Assembly: GCA_005239165.1 (NCBI GenBank)
Contig: RAPG01000009.1
Location: 62,001 to 126,000 of the forward strand
Length of the DNA stretch: 64,000 nucleotides
DNA from: Allopusillimonas ginsengisoli
Lineage (GTDB): Bacteria; Pseudomonadota; Gammaproteobacteria; Burkholderiales; Burkholderiaceae_B
Direction: 5' to 3'
The notes under the pieces: model-generated
The model's input: only the letters and a program-made list of their open reading frames with translations
The model's database searches: none
What the model was told of the DNA's origin: nothing
Part shown: piece after piece, positions 27,832 through 37,266 of the stretch
Numbering within the stretch: the stretch's first letter is position 1
How the letters are laid out: each line of letters starts with the position of its first letter
Program-made: the position numbers and the translations under genes

Positions 27832-27844
27832 ATGGTATACAAAA
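27832..27844 (+). promoter_or_regulatory. Candidate GntR operator, regulator side
   Basis: ATGGTATACAAAA ends seven bases before the GntR start at 27852. It is a twelve-base identical match to the box at 27660-27671, fitting autoregulation. Confidence 0.55.
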
Positions 27845-27851
27845 TTCGGTC

Positions 27852-28586
27852 ATGTCCAATATTCCAGCTCTCGCCCTTATCGACGACAAACTCGATCGAC
27901 GCACTCTTCCGGCCGCTGCGGCCGAACGACTTCGCGAACTCATCATCGAAGGTGAGCTGCAGGCCGGCACGCGACTCAACGAGCGCGCCTTAAGTGAGCG
28001 CCTGGGTGTTTCGCGCACGCCTTTGCGAGAGGCCTTTCGCCTGCTGGCCTCCGAAGGCCTGGTCGCCATTCAACCCAATCGCGGCGCAAGAGTCATAGCC
28101 TTGTCGGAAAATGACATCCGTGAAAGCTTCACCGTGCTGGGGGGGCTGGAGGCGCTCTCGGGCGAGCTGGCCTGCCAGCATGCTACCGATGAAGAAGTCG
28201 CCGAAATTCGCGCACTGACCTTCGAAATGCAAGCCTGTCACGTCAGACGAGATCTGCCCTCGTACTATCGGCTAAATCGGGAGATCCACAGCTGCATCAA
28301 TCAGGCGGCACGCAACCAATTGCTGGCGCAGGTTTACTCCACGCTGAACCAGCGCGTTCAGAATCTGCGGTTTCGCTCTAACCTGAACCCCGATAAATGG
28401 GAAAGAGCCATGAAAGAGCACATCGCCATGGTTGATGCGCTTTCAAGGCGCGACGGGGTCGAACTGGGCCGCCTTATGCGCGAGCATTTGCAACGCAAAT
28501 GCGAGGCTGTCATTGAAAGCCTTGGCAAAGAACACAGCCAGACCGGGCATCCTGTTACATCATTACCCTCCACCAAAGACGGCTGA
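27852..28586 (+). CDS. GntR-family (FCD domain) transcriptional regulator
   Basis: 244 residues from ATG 27852. The winged HTH carries LNERALSERLGVSRTPLRE and the C-terminal FCD domain has the metal/ligand histidines around HSCINQAARNQ and the acidic helix near LREHLQRK. The in-frame upstream start at 27777 would span the operator box and is rejected. It is divergent from the aminotransferase/TRAP cluster and lies seven bases before the FAD/Fe-S dehydrogenase gene, so it probably controls both directions. Confidence 0.88.
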   Translation: MSNIPALALIDDKLDRRTLPAAAAERLRELIIEGELQAGTRLNERALSERLGVSRTPLREAFRLLASEGLVAIQPNRGARVIALSENDIRESFTVLGGLEALSGELACQHATDEEVAEIRALTFEMQACHVRRDLPSYYRLNREIHSCINQAARNQLLAQVYSTLNQRVQNLRFRSNLNPDKWERAMKEHIAMVDALSRRDGVELGRLMREHLQRKCEAVIESLGKEHSQTGHPVTSLPSTKDG

Positions 28587-28593
28587 GCCACCC

Positions 28594-31500
28594 ATGAACG
28601 CCCCCCTGCCCCAAAAAGTCATACACGCCAGCCAGCAACGCAATGAGCTCTCAGAGCGGCTTGCACGCGAAGTTCAGGGTGAAATTCTGTTTGGCCGGGG
28701 AGATCGCGGCCGCTATGCGACTGACGCCTCGATCTATCAGGCCGATCCCATAGGAGTGCTGGTTCCCAAGACCTTTGACGACGTACGCGTTGCGGCGTCA
28801 GTGTGTGCCGAGCTGAGCGCGCCTTTTGTTGCGCGCGGCGGTGGCACCTCACAATGCGGCCAGACCGTGGGGCTGGCCCTGGTCCTGGACAACAGCAAAC
28901 ACCTCAACCGCGTCCTCGACTTCGATCGCGAGGCCATGACAGTCACGGTAGAGCCAGGCATTGTGCTCGATCACCTCAACGCCTGGCTCAAGCCGCACGG
29001 CGTCTGGTTTCCTGTGGACGTAAGCACCTCGGCCCAATGCACGCTGGGCGGTATGGCTGGCAATAATTCCTGTGGCTCACGTTCCATCCAGTATGGCAAC
29101 ATGGTGCACAACGTACTGTCCATCGATGCACTGCTGGCCGATGGCACCGAGGGCCGGTTCGGGCCTCTGGCGGCCATGCCTACGGACAGCGGGCGCATTG
29201 CCTCTATCGTGCGCCGTCTTCAGGAAATTGCCGTGCGCGAGCATGACGAAATCGCCCGCACCGTACCCAAGGTTATGCGCCGGGTCGGCGGCTATAACCT
29301 CGATATATTTAATCCACAAAGCGAACGCCCCTATACCGCAGACAACAGCCCCAACCTCGCGCACTTGCTCGTGGGTAGCGAGGGTACGCTGGCGCTCACG
29401 CGGCAGATTACCCTGCAACTCGCACCGCTGCCTGCGCACAAAACGCTGGGGGTGGTGAACTTTCCGACGTTTTACCAGGCCATGGACATGGCGCAGCATA
29501 TTGTGAAGCTAGGCCCGGTGGCGGTTGAGCTGGTTGATCGCACCATGATCGACCTGGCGCGCAACAACCCGGCCTTTGGCCCCACCATAGAGCGCGCGCT
29601 GATCGGCGAACCCCAGGCCATCTTGCTGGTCGAGTTTGCAGGTATCCAGCAAGACGAACAGGCCGCACGGTTGCGGCAATTGGTAGAGCTTATGGGCGAC
29701 CTGGGCCTGCCCAACAGCGTGGTCGAAATGCCCGAGCCCGCCGCCCAGCAAGCTCTTTGGTCGGTGCGCAAGGCCGGCCTGAACATCATGATGAGCATGC
29801 GCGGAGACGGCAAGCCGGTTTCTTTCATCGAAGACTGTGCCGTACCGTTAGAGCATCTGGCTGAATACACCAGCCGCCTGACCGAGGTCTTTCACAAGCA
29901 CGGCACCAGCGGCACCTGGTATGCCCACGCCTCGGTAGGAACCTTGCACGTGCGCCCCATTCTAGACATGCGCACCGACGGCGCGGGCAAGATGCGCGCC
30001 ATCGCTGAAGAGGCCAGCGCCATCGTGCGCGAATACAAGGGCGCGTTCTCGGGTGAACACGGCGACGGCCTGGCACGCAGCGAATGGGTCTCCTGGCAGT
30101 TCGGCCCACGCATGACCCAGGCGTTTGAAGAGATTAAAGACCTGTTCGACCCACAGGGCCTCATGAACCCCGGAAAAATCGTGCGCAGCCCGAAGTTTGA
30201 CGACGTCTCGCTGTTTCGATTTAACCCCAGCTATCAGGTTTTGCCGCTGGCGCCTGCATTAGACTGGTCCAGCTGGAACGTCACCGGCAACGCCGCCACG
30301 CAAACCACAAGCGCGCCAGGCACCGGTGGTGACCCCTCTCAAGGCTTTGCCAAAGCCATCGAGATGTGCAACAACAACGGCCACTGCCGCAAATTCGATG
30401 CCGGCACCATGTGCCCCAGCTATCGCGTCACGCATGATGAACAGCACCTGACGCGAGGTCGGGCCAACACCCTGCGCCTGGCGCTTTCAGGCCAAATGGG
30501 GCCCGACGCTTTTACCTCGGAAGAAGTACGCCAAACGCTGGATCTCTGTGTCAGCTGCAAAGGCTGCAAGCGCGAGTGCCCCACAGGGGTGGACATGGCC
30601 AAAATGAAAATCGAGTTTCTGTACCAGTGGCAGAAACAACACGGCCTGCGCCTCAAGGACAAGCTCATCGCCACCATGCCACGCTGGGCGCCATGGGCGG
30701 CACGCCTGCCGTGGTTATTCAACTTGCGTGACACTATGCCCGGTGCCGCATGGCTTTCAGAACGCCTGTTGGGTTTGTCCGCGCGTCGTTCGTTACCCCA
30801 ATGGCGCCGCGACACGTTCCTGGCCACTGCGCACTCCGACCATACCGACGACGCAGACGTCGTTCTGTTTGCCGATACCTTTAATAATTACCTGGAGTCG
30901 GAAAACGCCCGCGCCGCGCTTATCGTGTTGCAGGCCGCCGGCTACAAGGTCCATATCGCCCGCGCCCACCCTAAAGATTCTGAAAAAGAGCGGCCCTTAT
31001 GCTGTGGGCGTACCTATCTTTCCGCCGGCCTGGTCGATGAGGCCAAGGCCGAAGCCCGTCGTGTCGTACAAGCACTGAGTCCGTTCATCGCTCGCGGCGT
31101 TCCTATTGTCGGCCTGGAACCTTCCTGTCTGCTATCACTGCGCGACGAATTCCTGGTCATGGGAATGGGGGAAGAGGCAAACAGCCTCGCACGCCTGTCA
31201 TTTTTATTCGAAGAATTTCTCGCACGCGAGCATTCGGCCGGTACCTTGCACCTGGCGCTCAAGCCTATACCTGAGAAAAAGGCGCTGCTGCACGGCCACT
31301 GCCACCAAAAGGCCTTCGACGCCGTCAAACCTGTACAGACGGTTCTGGCGTTAATTCCGGAACTGGCCGTAAACCTGATTGAATCGAGCTGTTGCGGCAT
31401 GGCAGGCAGCTTTGGCTACGAGGCCACCCACTACGACGTGTCGATGCAGATGGCAGAGCTGTCCTTGTTGCCAGCCGTGCGCAAGGCCGACGCCGAGACA

Positions 31501-31602
31501 CTGCTGGTCGCCGATGGCACCAGCTGTCGCCACCAGATAGTCGACGGGTCGGGCCGGAAGGCCGAACACGTGGCCTGTGTGCTGGCGCGTGCGCTGGCCT
31601 GA
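28594..31602 (+). CDS. YdiJ-like FAD-linked and Fe-S cluster dehydrogenase
   Basis: 1002-residue fusion. The N-terminal FAD_binding_4 domain carries APFVARGGGTSQCGQTVG, followed by the FAD-oxidase C domain. Next come two ferredoxin-like cysteine clusters, CNNNGHCRKFDAGTMCPSYR and CVSCKGCKRECPTG. Two CCG domains close the protein (LCCGRTYLSAGL; HGHCHQKAF with SSCCGMAGSFGYE). YdiJ-type enzymes oxidise D-2-hydroxy acids such as D-2-hydroxyglutarate or D-lactate into the respiratory chain. Start 28594 follows the regulator by seven bases. The shared promoter suggests the acid belongs to the same pathway as the TRAP cluster. Confidence 0.9.
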   Translation: MNAPLPQKVIHASQQRNELSERLAREVQGEILFGRGDRGRYATDASIYQADPIGVLVPKTFDDVRVAASVCAELSAPFVARGGGTSQCGQTVGLALVLDNSKHLNRVLDFDREAMTVTVEPGIVLDHLNAWLKPHGVWFPVDVSTSAQCTLGGMAGNNSCGSRSIQYGNMVHNVLSIDALLADGTEGRFGPLAAMPTDSGRIASIVRRLQEIAVREHDEIARTVPKVMRRVGGYNLDIFNPQSERPYTADNSPNLAHLLVGSEGTLALTRQITLQLAPLPAHKTLGVVNFPTFYQAMDMAQHIVKLGPVAVELVDRTMIDLARNNPAFGPTIERALIGEPQAILLVEFAGIQQDEQAARLRQLVELMGDLGLPNSVVEMPEPAAQQALWSVRKAGLNIMMSMRGDGKPVSFIEDCAVPLEHLAEYTSRLTEVFHKHGTSGTWYAHASVGTLHVRPILDMRTDGAGKMRAIAEEASAIVREYKGAFSGEHGDGLARSEWVSWQFGPRMTQAFEEIKDLFDPQGLMNPGKIVRSPKFDDVSLFRFNPSYQVLPLAPALDWSSWNVTGNAATQTTSAPGTGGDPSQGFAKAIEMCNNNGHCRKFDAGTMCPSYRVTHDEQHLTRGRANTLRLALSGQMGPDAFTSEEVRQTLDLCVSCKGCKRECPTGVDMAKMKIEFLYQWQKQHGLRLKDKLIATMPRWAPWAARLPWLFNLRDTMPGAAWLSERLLGLSARRSLPQWRRDTFLATAHSDHTDDADVVLFADTFNNYLESENARAALIVLQAAGYKVHIARAHPKDSEKERPLCCGRTYLSAGLVDEAKAEARRVVQALSPFIARGVPIVGLEPSCLLSLRDEFLVMGMGEEANSLARLSFLFEEFLAREHSAGTLHLALKPIPEKKALLHGHCHQKAFDAVKPVQTVLALIPELAVNLIESSCCGMAGSFGYEATHYDVSMQMAELSLLPAVRKADAETLLVADGTSCRHQIVDGSGRKAEHVACVLARALA

Positions 31603-31680
31603 AAAACAAGCCCTGCAACACTGAACCCCCATCCCGCTTTACTATGGCTGAACTGTATTCACAAAACCCGGGGTGATTGA

Positions 31681-34521
31681 GTGTCTTTAAAACCTGCGTC
31701 AGTGCATAGCAGTACGGCAGTCGATAAGTCATCAGCCACTGCGTACAGGCCCTCGTGGCCAAGACGTATGCTACGTATTAGCCTGGTATTGGGCGTGTTG
31801 CTGATTGCTGCGGTGCTGGCATTACCCTACGCACTGCCTTGGCTACTTCAACAACAAGGCATTGATGCCCAATGGAAAGACCCGCAATGGCATCTGGACG
31901 GATTCAGTGTTTCGCAATTGCAATTGACGCTGCCTGGCGACGACCAGCATGCCCGACGGTTGCAATTCGACAACCTGCGTATTAACTGGGCATGGAAAAC
32001 TTTACCCATACAACGCCTGCAGGCAGAGCACGTACAAATACACTGGCCTATTACCCGTGATCAAACCTCAGCAGGCCAGACCAGCCTGGCGGTGCCCGCA
32101 GCGTTACTAAAATGGCTTCCCCAGCATATTGAACTGCAAGACATAGATGCCAACCTGCCCGGGTTTGGGCACCTGCAAGGTTTACTTAATGTTGATGTCA
32201 GCGCACAAGGCGAAATATGGCAACCTGCTTCTATTCAAAGCCAATTCACTTTAAAAGACCTGCAGGGAGCTTGGCTGGACGGTATCCCTGCGGCGTTCCG
32301 TCCCACCCAGTTAAATGCGCAGATCAACACACACCAAGACGATTCCAGTGGCCAGCAACTACTCGTTATCGAGGTGGACAGCGACAAAGCAATGCAGTTA
32401 CAGCTCAAAGGCTTATTAGACCTGCAGCGAACCCCTGACTGGCACGGAACGCTAAACAATGCAGAGCTCAATGCGCAGCTTGATACGCTGGCATACCCTG
32501 CGGTACGCGCCGAAAAACTACAAGCCCATGCCTACTTCACTGCGCAAGCCGACTCTGAGAAATTTGCGGTCACTTTCAGCGACCATTCCAGCCTGCAGGC
32601 CAACAACGTTCAGACGCCCGATGTTGCCCAAGTTAAAAAAATCATCATGCAACTGGCTGGCCTTAGTGTCAGTGGTCGCAGTAGCCTGCCCCATGACATT
32701 GCGATAAACGGCCCGGTCGACGTGCACCTGGAAAACTTGAACGCAGCGCAATTGCACACTCAAAACTGGGACTTTAACGGCAATCTCAACGGCCAGCTGC
32801 CACAACTTGAATTAACCGGTACGCTTGCCAGCCAAAAAGGGCTCGCCCTTAACAGCCATATTCGCCTGCAGGACAATGAAATACAAGGCAGCGCGACGTT
32901 AAATGAAGTTTCATTTGAGGCTGGCAACCCACTGCAAAAAACTTTAAAAAACTGGCCCGAGACCATTTCTCTGAATAACGGCCAGCTGCGCGGTCAAATA
33001 GAGTTCAATAAACCGGATACGGGTCCGCTTAACCTATCGTTTAACAGTAGCGCCAGCGCAATAAGCGGCTCTGTCTATGACAGCGAGGTGAAAAACCTCG
33101 GCATGGAACTTAACGGCCAGCTGACGCTGCAACAAGCACCGAGCCTGCAAGCCGCCCTGAAAGACACGAAGTTCATCGTGCAGCTTGATAGCCTGAAAAG
33201 CCCCACTGTAAACGCTCAGCAACTGCAGGCAAGCGCGCGGGTTACCGGGCATGTCGGCGCAGAGCGTTTTGCTTTGAATGTCAGCGAGGTGGCGAGCCTG
33301 CAGGCCCATAGCCTGCAGTTGCCGGGCATTGGCCATGCAGAAAAAGCCACCATAAAACTGCCTGATCTCAGCGTAAAAGGCAGTGCCGGTTCATCCCACA
33401 AGATAGACGTGCACAGCGCACTGAACGCGCATGTTGACAAGCTAAGCTCAGAGCAACTGCACACTCAAAACTGGGACTTCAAGGGATCTCTCGGCGGCCA
33501 ACTATCACAACTTGAGTTAGCCGGTAGCCTGACCGGCGACCAAGGCCTGAGCCTTGCAAGCAAGATTCGTCTGGCAGATAACACACTACGAGGCAGCGCT
33601 ACGGCAAATGACGTGTTTTTTAAAGCCGGCAATCCATTGCAGAAAACGTTTAAAAGCTGGCCTGAACTGGTGTCGTTTGATAGTGGCCGATTGCGCACCC
33701 AAGTCGATTTCAGCCTACCCCCAAAAGGGTCTTTTAGCCTGTCGCTAAAAGGCAGTGCCACAGGCCTGAACGGGGTTATCAATCGCAGCGAGCTAAAAAA
33801 TGCCGATGTAAATTTCAATGGCCAGGTTTCTGGCCAAACGCTGAAGCTAGACATACCCAATCTGACAATTGGGCAGCTTAACCCCGGTATTCCGCTAGCC
33901 TCACTTGAGCTTACCAACGCACACTATCAGACCAGCCTTAAAACCCTCATGCAGGGCGTGCTCAACTGGCAAAGCGTAAAGGCCCAACTACTGAACGGCA
34001 GAGCCTGGCTAGACGCCCAGAAGCTTGATCTGAAGCGGACCAGCAAGGTACTGCTGCACGTAGAAGGTCTGGAACTGCAAGAGCTGTTTAAGGTTTATCC
34101 GGCTGAAGGCCTGGCAGGAACAGGTATCATTGACGGACAAATACCAATTCGTATTGAGCACGGCGCGGTGTATGTTGAGGCAGGCCAACTAAAAGCGCGA
34201 CGACCAGGCGTTCTGCAGTTTCGCTCTGAAAAAATCCAGAGCCTGGGTAAAAACAACCCGGCAATGCGTATCGTCGCTGATGCGCTGGAAGATTTTCACT
34301 TTAACTTGTTAAGTAGCGCTGTAAGTTATGAACCATCCGGTAAGCTATTGCTAAACATTCGTTTAGAGGGAAAAAACCCCGATGTTCAAGAGGGACGCCC
34401 CGTGCACTTAAACCTCAACCTCGAAGAGGATATGCCCGCGTTACTCGCCAGCATTCAACTTAGCGGTCAAGTCAGTGAGATTATTGAAAAACGTATTCGG
34501 GATCGCCTCGAAAAGCGTTAA
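31681..34521 (+). CDS. ydbH: YdbH-family intermembrane lipid-bridge protein with internal duplication
   Basis: 946 residues. One N-terminal membrane segment (about 31-56, RISLVLGVLLIAAVLAL) is followed by a long beta-groove-type periplasmic part and a C-terminal YdbH domain (GTGIIDGQIPIRIEHGAVYVE, VRLE-type repeats). YdbH, with TamB and YhdP, supports phospholipid movement to the outer membrane in E. coli. Residues about 246-480 and 481-715 are a tandem duplication. It starts with GTG 31681 directly after an in-frame stop, with GGGGTGA upstream. ynbE and ydbL follow in the usual order. Confidence 0.88.
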   Translation: MSLKPASVHSSTAVDKSSATAYRPSWPRRMLRISLVLGVLLIAAVLALPYALPWLLQQQGIDAQWKDPQWHLDGFSVSQLQLTLPGDDQHARRLQFDNLRINWAWKTLPIQRLQAEHVQIHWPITRDQTSAGQTSLAVPAALLKWLPQHIELQDIDANLPGFGHLQGLLNVDVSAQGEIWQPASIQSQFTLKDLQGAWLDGIPAAFRPTQLNAQINTHQDDSSGQQLLVIEVDSDKAMQLQLKGLLDLQRTPDWHGTLNNAELNAQLDTLAYPAVRAEKLQAHAYFTAQADSEKFAVTFSDHSSLQANNVQTPDVAQVKKIIMQLAGLSVSGRSSLPHDIAINGPVDVHLENLNAAQLHTQNWDFNGNLNGQLPQLELTGTLASQKGLALNSHIRLQDNEIQGSATLNEVSFEAGNPLQKTLKNWPETISLNNGQLRGQIEFNKPDTGPLNLSFNSSASAISGSVYDSEVKNLGMELNGQLTLQQAPSLQAALKDTKFIVQLDSLKSPTVNAQQLQASARVTGHVGAERFALNVSEVASLQAHSLQLPGIGHAEKATIKLPDLSVKGSAGSSHKIDVHSALNAHVDKLSSEQLHTQNWDFKGSLGGQLSQLELAGSLTGDQGLSLASKIRLADNTLRGSATANDVFFKAGNPLQKTFKSWPELVSFDSGRLRTQVDFSLPPKGSFSLSLKGSATGLNGVINRSELKNADVNFNGQVSGQTLKLDIPNLTIGQLNPGIPLASLELTNAHYQTSLKTLMQGVLNWQSVKAQLLNGRAWLDAQKLDLKRTSKVLLHVEGLELQELFKVYPAEGLAGTGIIDGQIPIRIEHGAVYVEAGQLKARRPGVLQFRSEKIQSLGKNNPAMRIVADALEDFHFNLLSSAVSYEPSGKLLLNIRLEGKNPDVQEGRPVHLNLNLEEDMPALLASIQLSGQVSEIIEKRIRDRLEKR
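32416..33825 (+). repeat. Tandem duplication inside ydbH, two units of 705 bases
   Basis: Unit 1 (32416-33120) and unit 2 (33121-33825) align at a constant offset of 705 bases (235 codons) with no net length change. Landmarks are CAGCTTGATA at 32476 and 33181, and CACACTCAAAACTGGGACTT at 32755 and 33460. Protein landmarks in both are QLHTQNWDF, GNPLQKT and ELNGQ/NFNGQ. The copies have diverged clearly at DNA level, so the duplication is not recent. Confidence 0.9.
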
Positions 34522-34535
34522 TACAGGGTGAAATT

Positions 34536-34727
34536 ATGCGTACACGACCACTTCCGATTATTTTTTTATTCGCCTTGCTCACGAGCGCATGCACCCCTAC
34601 TGTGCAACTGGCTGCGCCCAGTGAGCCAATAACCATTAACCTGAATGTAAAAATTCAGCATGAAATTTATATCAAGGTTGATAAAGAACTTGATAATATT
34701 CTCGACAAATCTAGCGGTTTGTTCTAA
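34536..34727 (+). CDS. ynbE: YnbE-family outer-membrane lipoprotein
   Basis: 63 residues with a lipobox LLTSAC (Cys about residue 19) after a short signal, so a lipoprotein. The mature part TPTVQLAAPSEPITINLNVKIQHEI is the YnbE signature. In E. coli YnbE joins YdbH to form the bridge to the outer membrane. It lies 14 bases after ydbH and 10 before ydbL. Confidence 0.9.
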   Translation: MRTRPLPIIFLFALLTSACTPTVQLAAPSEPITINLNVKIQHEIYIKVDKELDNILDKSSGLF

Positions 34728-34737
34728 GGAGCGCCAC

Positions 34738-35091
34738 ATGAGCTTTCGTAAATTCTTAATGCCTTTGGTCTTAGCATTGGCAACAAGCGTCCTCAGCGTA
34801 ACAGCCCTGGCCATGGACCTTAACGGCGCCATGAGCAGCCTTAGCCAGGCTAAATCATCCGGCGCACTTGGTGAGCAGCCCGATGGCTATTTAGGAGTGG
34901 TTACGCAACAAGGCAATGCAGCTGAAATTGCGCGCCTGATCAATGACGCGCGTCGTGCTGAATATCAAAAACTGGCAAAAGACAACAATATACAGCTCTC
35001 TGACGTGGAAACCATTGCAGGCAAAAAGGCACTCGAAAAGACGCCGGCTGGCCAGTATATTCAGCTAAACGGGAAATGGATCAAGAAGTAA
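34738..35091 (+). CDS. ydbL: YdbL-family (DUF1318) periplasmic protein
   Basis: 117 residues from ATG 34738 with AAGGAG upstream. The signal peptide ends around VTALA, followed by MDLNGAMSSLSQAKSSGALGE and DGYLGVV, then the DUF1318 core NDARRAEYQKLAKDNNI and a C-terminal GQYIQLNGKWIKK. YdbL is thought to chaperone the YdbH-YnbE assembly. A longer in-frame start at 34660 would overlap ynbE and lacks a signal. Confidence 0.9.
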   Translation: MSFRKFLMPLVLALATSVLSVTALAMDLNGAMSSLSQAKSSGALGEQPDGYLGVVTQQGNAAEIARLINDARRAEYQKLAKDNNIQLSDVETIAGKKALEKTPAGQYIQLNGKWIKK

Positions 35092-35263
35092 TCAATATTG
35101 AATAAGGTGGTCGCTGGCCAGCCGACGTAATCAACGTGGGCTCGCTCTGCTTGATTGCGCCCAGGTACAGGCTGTAGCGTGCGCGCACACAATACGACAG
35201 GCAAGCCTCACACTGCTTATGCCAGCCTGACCAACTGACGAGAGGGCAGCTGCAATTGCCGAT

Positions 35264-35352
35264 CAATCAATATAATTGATAAGCAATAAATTTTATATTC
35301 ATACTTTATTATCAGACGCTATTATATTATTTTCAAATACTATTATTTAAAA
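35264..35352. other. Strongly AT-rich intergenic tract
   Basis: About 90 bases of almost pure A/T (repeated TTATTAT, ATATAATT) separate ydbL from the convergent ATP-grasp gene. No clean hairpin plus T-run terminator is evident, though transcription from both sides probably ends here. The composition contrasts sharply with both flanks. Confidence 0.5.
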
Positions 35353-37173
35353 CTATACGGACAAAACCGATAATCGCCGGGCCAATTCTTCTGTTTGCTC
35401 CTTCACACTTTCTCCAGCCCCGCTCACGATCACAAGTTCATCGTCAGTTCTTTCTACCAAGTCGAAGCGGTCCACCGGAAAACCCAACTCAAGCAATTCG
35501 TCGGTTTGCGCCACCAAAATCAAGGCACCTACGTTTTTATTCATGAGTAGCGCCATGCAACGTGCAAAAAGCCCTCGCACAGCCAGTGGCATGATGCGAC
35601 CATCGGGCTCCAGCGTTGTCTCGTGATTCGTTACGTAGCAGGTGTGCCCCTGGGCCAGCCACTCTTGCTGCAGCAAGCGCGCCCGAACTGCCGCCTTCTC
35701 GCCCCCCATAATCACTCCGACCGGAATACGGCCGTCACCACCCATCAGCCGTTCCATCAACACAGGCAGCGTGTCCATGGAGCTTTGGCTGGCGCCAAGC
35801 AAAGGCGCCGAGTTGACCTCGTTAATGGCAGCACCGTTCTCATACCAGGGGCGAGTGATATCCAGAGAGATAATGTCGACACCGGCAATATCCAGCCCAA
35901 AAAGTGCTGTCGCCTGGATTGCAATGGCTACGTTATCGGCATGCAGGCTTGTGGAGTAATCAATATCCAGTCCGCCCCATTGCGTTGACTCGATTCGCCG
36001 CAGCGCCGCCCACTGACCGATGCCCAGCACGCTCTCCATCGTCAAGCCGTCGTCGCCCAGAACTTCCATGGCCAGCTCGTCGATCGGATACATGGGCTGC
36101 CGGTTCCAGACCGGCATGTTTGACTGTTGCTCGTTGACTGCCTGAATGCATTGTGCAACCGTCATTCTCCCATTTCCTTGAACCGCAATAGGCATGCGCT
36201 TTACCGTGTACAAAACGTATCCCCGCACGACCAGCAGGCGGTGACAAACACCGGGTATAGCGCGCTCAACCAACACCTGCCTGGAGAACCGCGCCGCATC
36301 CTGGAACCCACTACGCACGCGGTCTGGCGAATCAATGTCGACCGTAACGCCCTCACCTCTGTCTCTATCAGCAGGCTTTACAACCAGCGGAAAACCCAGG
36401 CTGCGCGCCGCCTGCAATGCGCCATCTTCGTCAAGCACAAGCTGCTGCTCCGGCACTGGCAACCCCGCCTGGCGCATCCATTGTGCCGCCACGAACTTAT
36501 GTTGGGCCGCATCGGCACCTATTTGGGAGTCAGTCTCTATTTTGCTGTGCCGAATGCGCAATGCATGCCTGCCCCAGCCTAGCTGAAACACACAATTGCC
36601 CAAGTGTCGCCACGGGACGCCGCTGTCTCGTGCGGTGCTAAGCATGTGAATAGAGGATTTTCCGGCTGGCAGAATTGACCGCAACGGCTGCAGCACGTGC
36701 TCTTCCAACTGAAGGTAAAGTGCTTCAGGCTTGGCGGGAAGGGTAGACGCCGCAGCCACCTCAAGTATCAGTGTCGTGGCCCAGTTATAGGCCAGATATG
36801 TGGACTGCGTTGGGATGAAATCTACGCGCGGCACGGCGACCGTACACAACCAGGCCCCCGGGTTGTCAGCATCTGGGCAACAAAAAAGAATACGACCGGG
36901 CTCGAATACTGGAATACGCGCTGCACGCTGCAGCCCCGCCGCAATTTGCAATACGCGCCACATCAAGCGCGCCGCTTCGTTGCCGGGCACAGCGGCTTTG
37001 TCGACCTCGGCCAGCAATGGAATAGCCAGCTTCTGCGTCAGCCAAGAATCGAACACCACCCAATCGATGGTGGGTGGACAGTGGGCCAGCCGGATCGTCA
37101 ATATCTGATCTGGCTGTTGCAGCCCGTTAAAAAATCCGGCGTAGTTCAAACTATTAACGGTCATGGGCTGCAT
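35353..37173 (-). CDS. Cyanophycin-synthetase-like ATP-grasp ligase with degenerate Mur domain
   Basis: About 606 residues from ATG 37173 (AAAGAG upstream; TTG 37230 and ATG 37164 are alternatives). The N-terminal domain resembles CphA's leader. The ATP-grasp domain follows, with FPLVVKPADRDRGEGVTVDI, QVLVERAIPG, GRMTVAQCIQAVN and the metal-site region DIISLDITRP to NEVNSAPLL. After GRIPVG, where CphA has a TGTNGKTTT P-loop, this protein has VIMGGEKAAVRA and then only about 120 residues. It should make one peptide-type bond, not cyanophycin. Substrate unknown; no cyanophycinase or second synthetase is nearby. Confidence 0.72.
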   Translation of the reverse strand: MQPMTVNSLNYAGFFNGLQQPDQILTIRLAHCPPTIDWVVFDSWLTQKLAIPLLAEVDKAAVPGNEAARLMWRVLQIAAGLQRAARIPVFEPGRILFCCPDADNPGAWLCTVAVPRVDFIPTQSTYLAYNWATTLILEVAAASTLPAKPEALYLQLEEHVLQPLRSILPAGKSSIHMLSTARDSGVPWRHLGNCVFQLGWGRHALRIRHSKIETDSQIGADAAQHKFVAAQWMRQAGLPVPEQQLVLDEDGALQAARSLGFPLVVKPADRDRGEGVTVDIDSPDRVRSGFQDAARFSRQVLVERAIPGVCHRLLVVRGYVLYTVKRMPIAVQGNGRMTVAQCIQAVNEQQSNMPVWNRQPMYPIDELAMEVLGDDGLTMESVLGIGQWAALRRIESTQWGGLDIDYSTSLHADNVAIAIQATALFGLDIAGVDIISLDITRPWYENGAAINEVNSAPLLGASQSSMDTLPVLMERLMGGDGRIPVGVIMGGEKAAVRARLLQQEWLAQGHTCYVTNHETTLEPDGRIMPLAVRGLFARCMALLMNKNVGALILVAQTDELLELGFPVDRFDLVERTDDELVIVSGAGESVKEQTEELARRLSVLSV

Positions 37174-37266
37174 TGATGCGTTGCTCTTTGGTGGTTGCTC
37201 GCTTTTGCACGAATTCTGCCGAAAAGACAATAGACGTCCTTGTAAATGTCTCTCAGGTTCGCGTAT

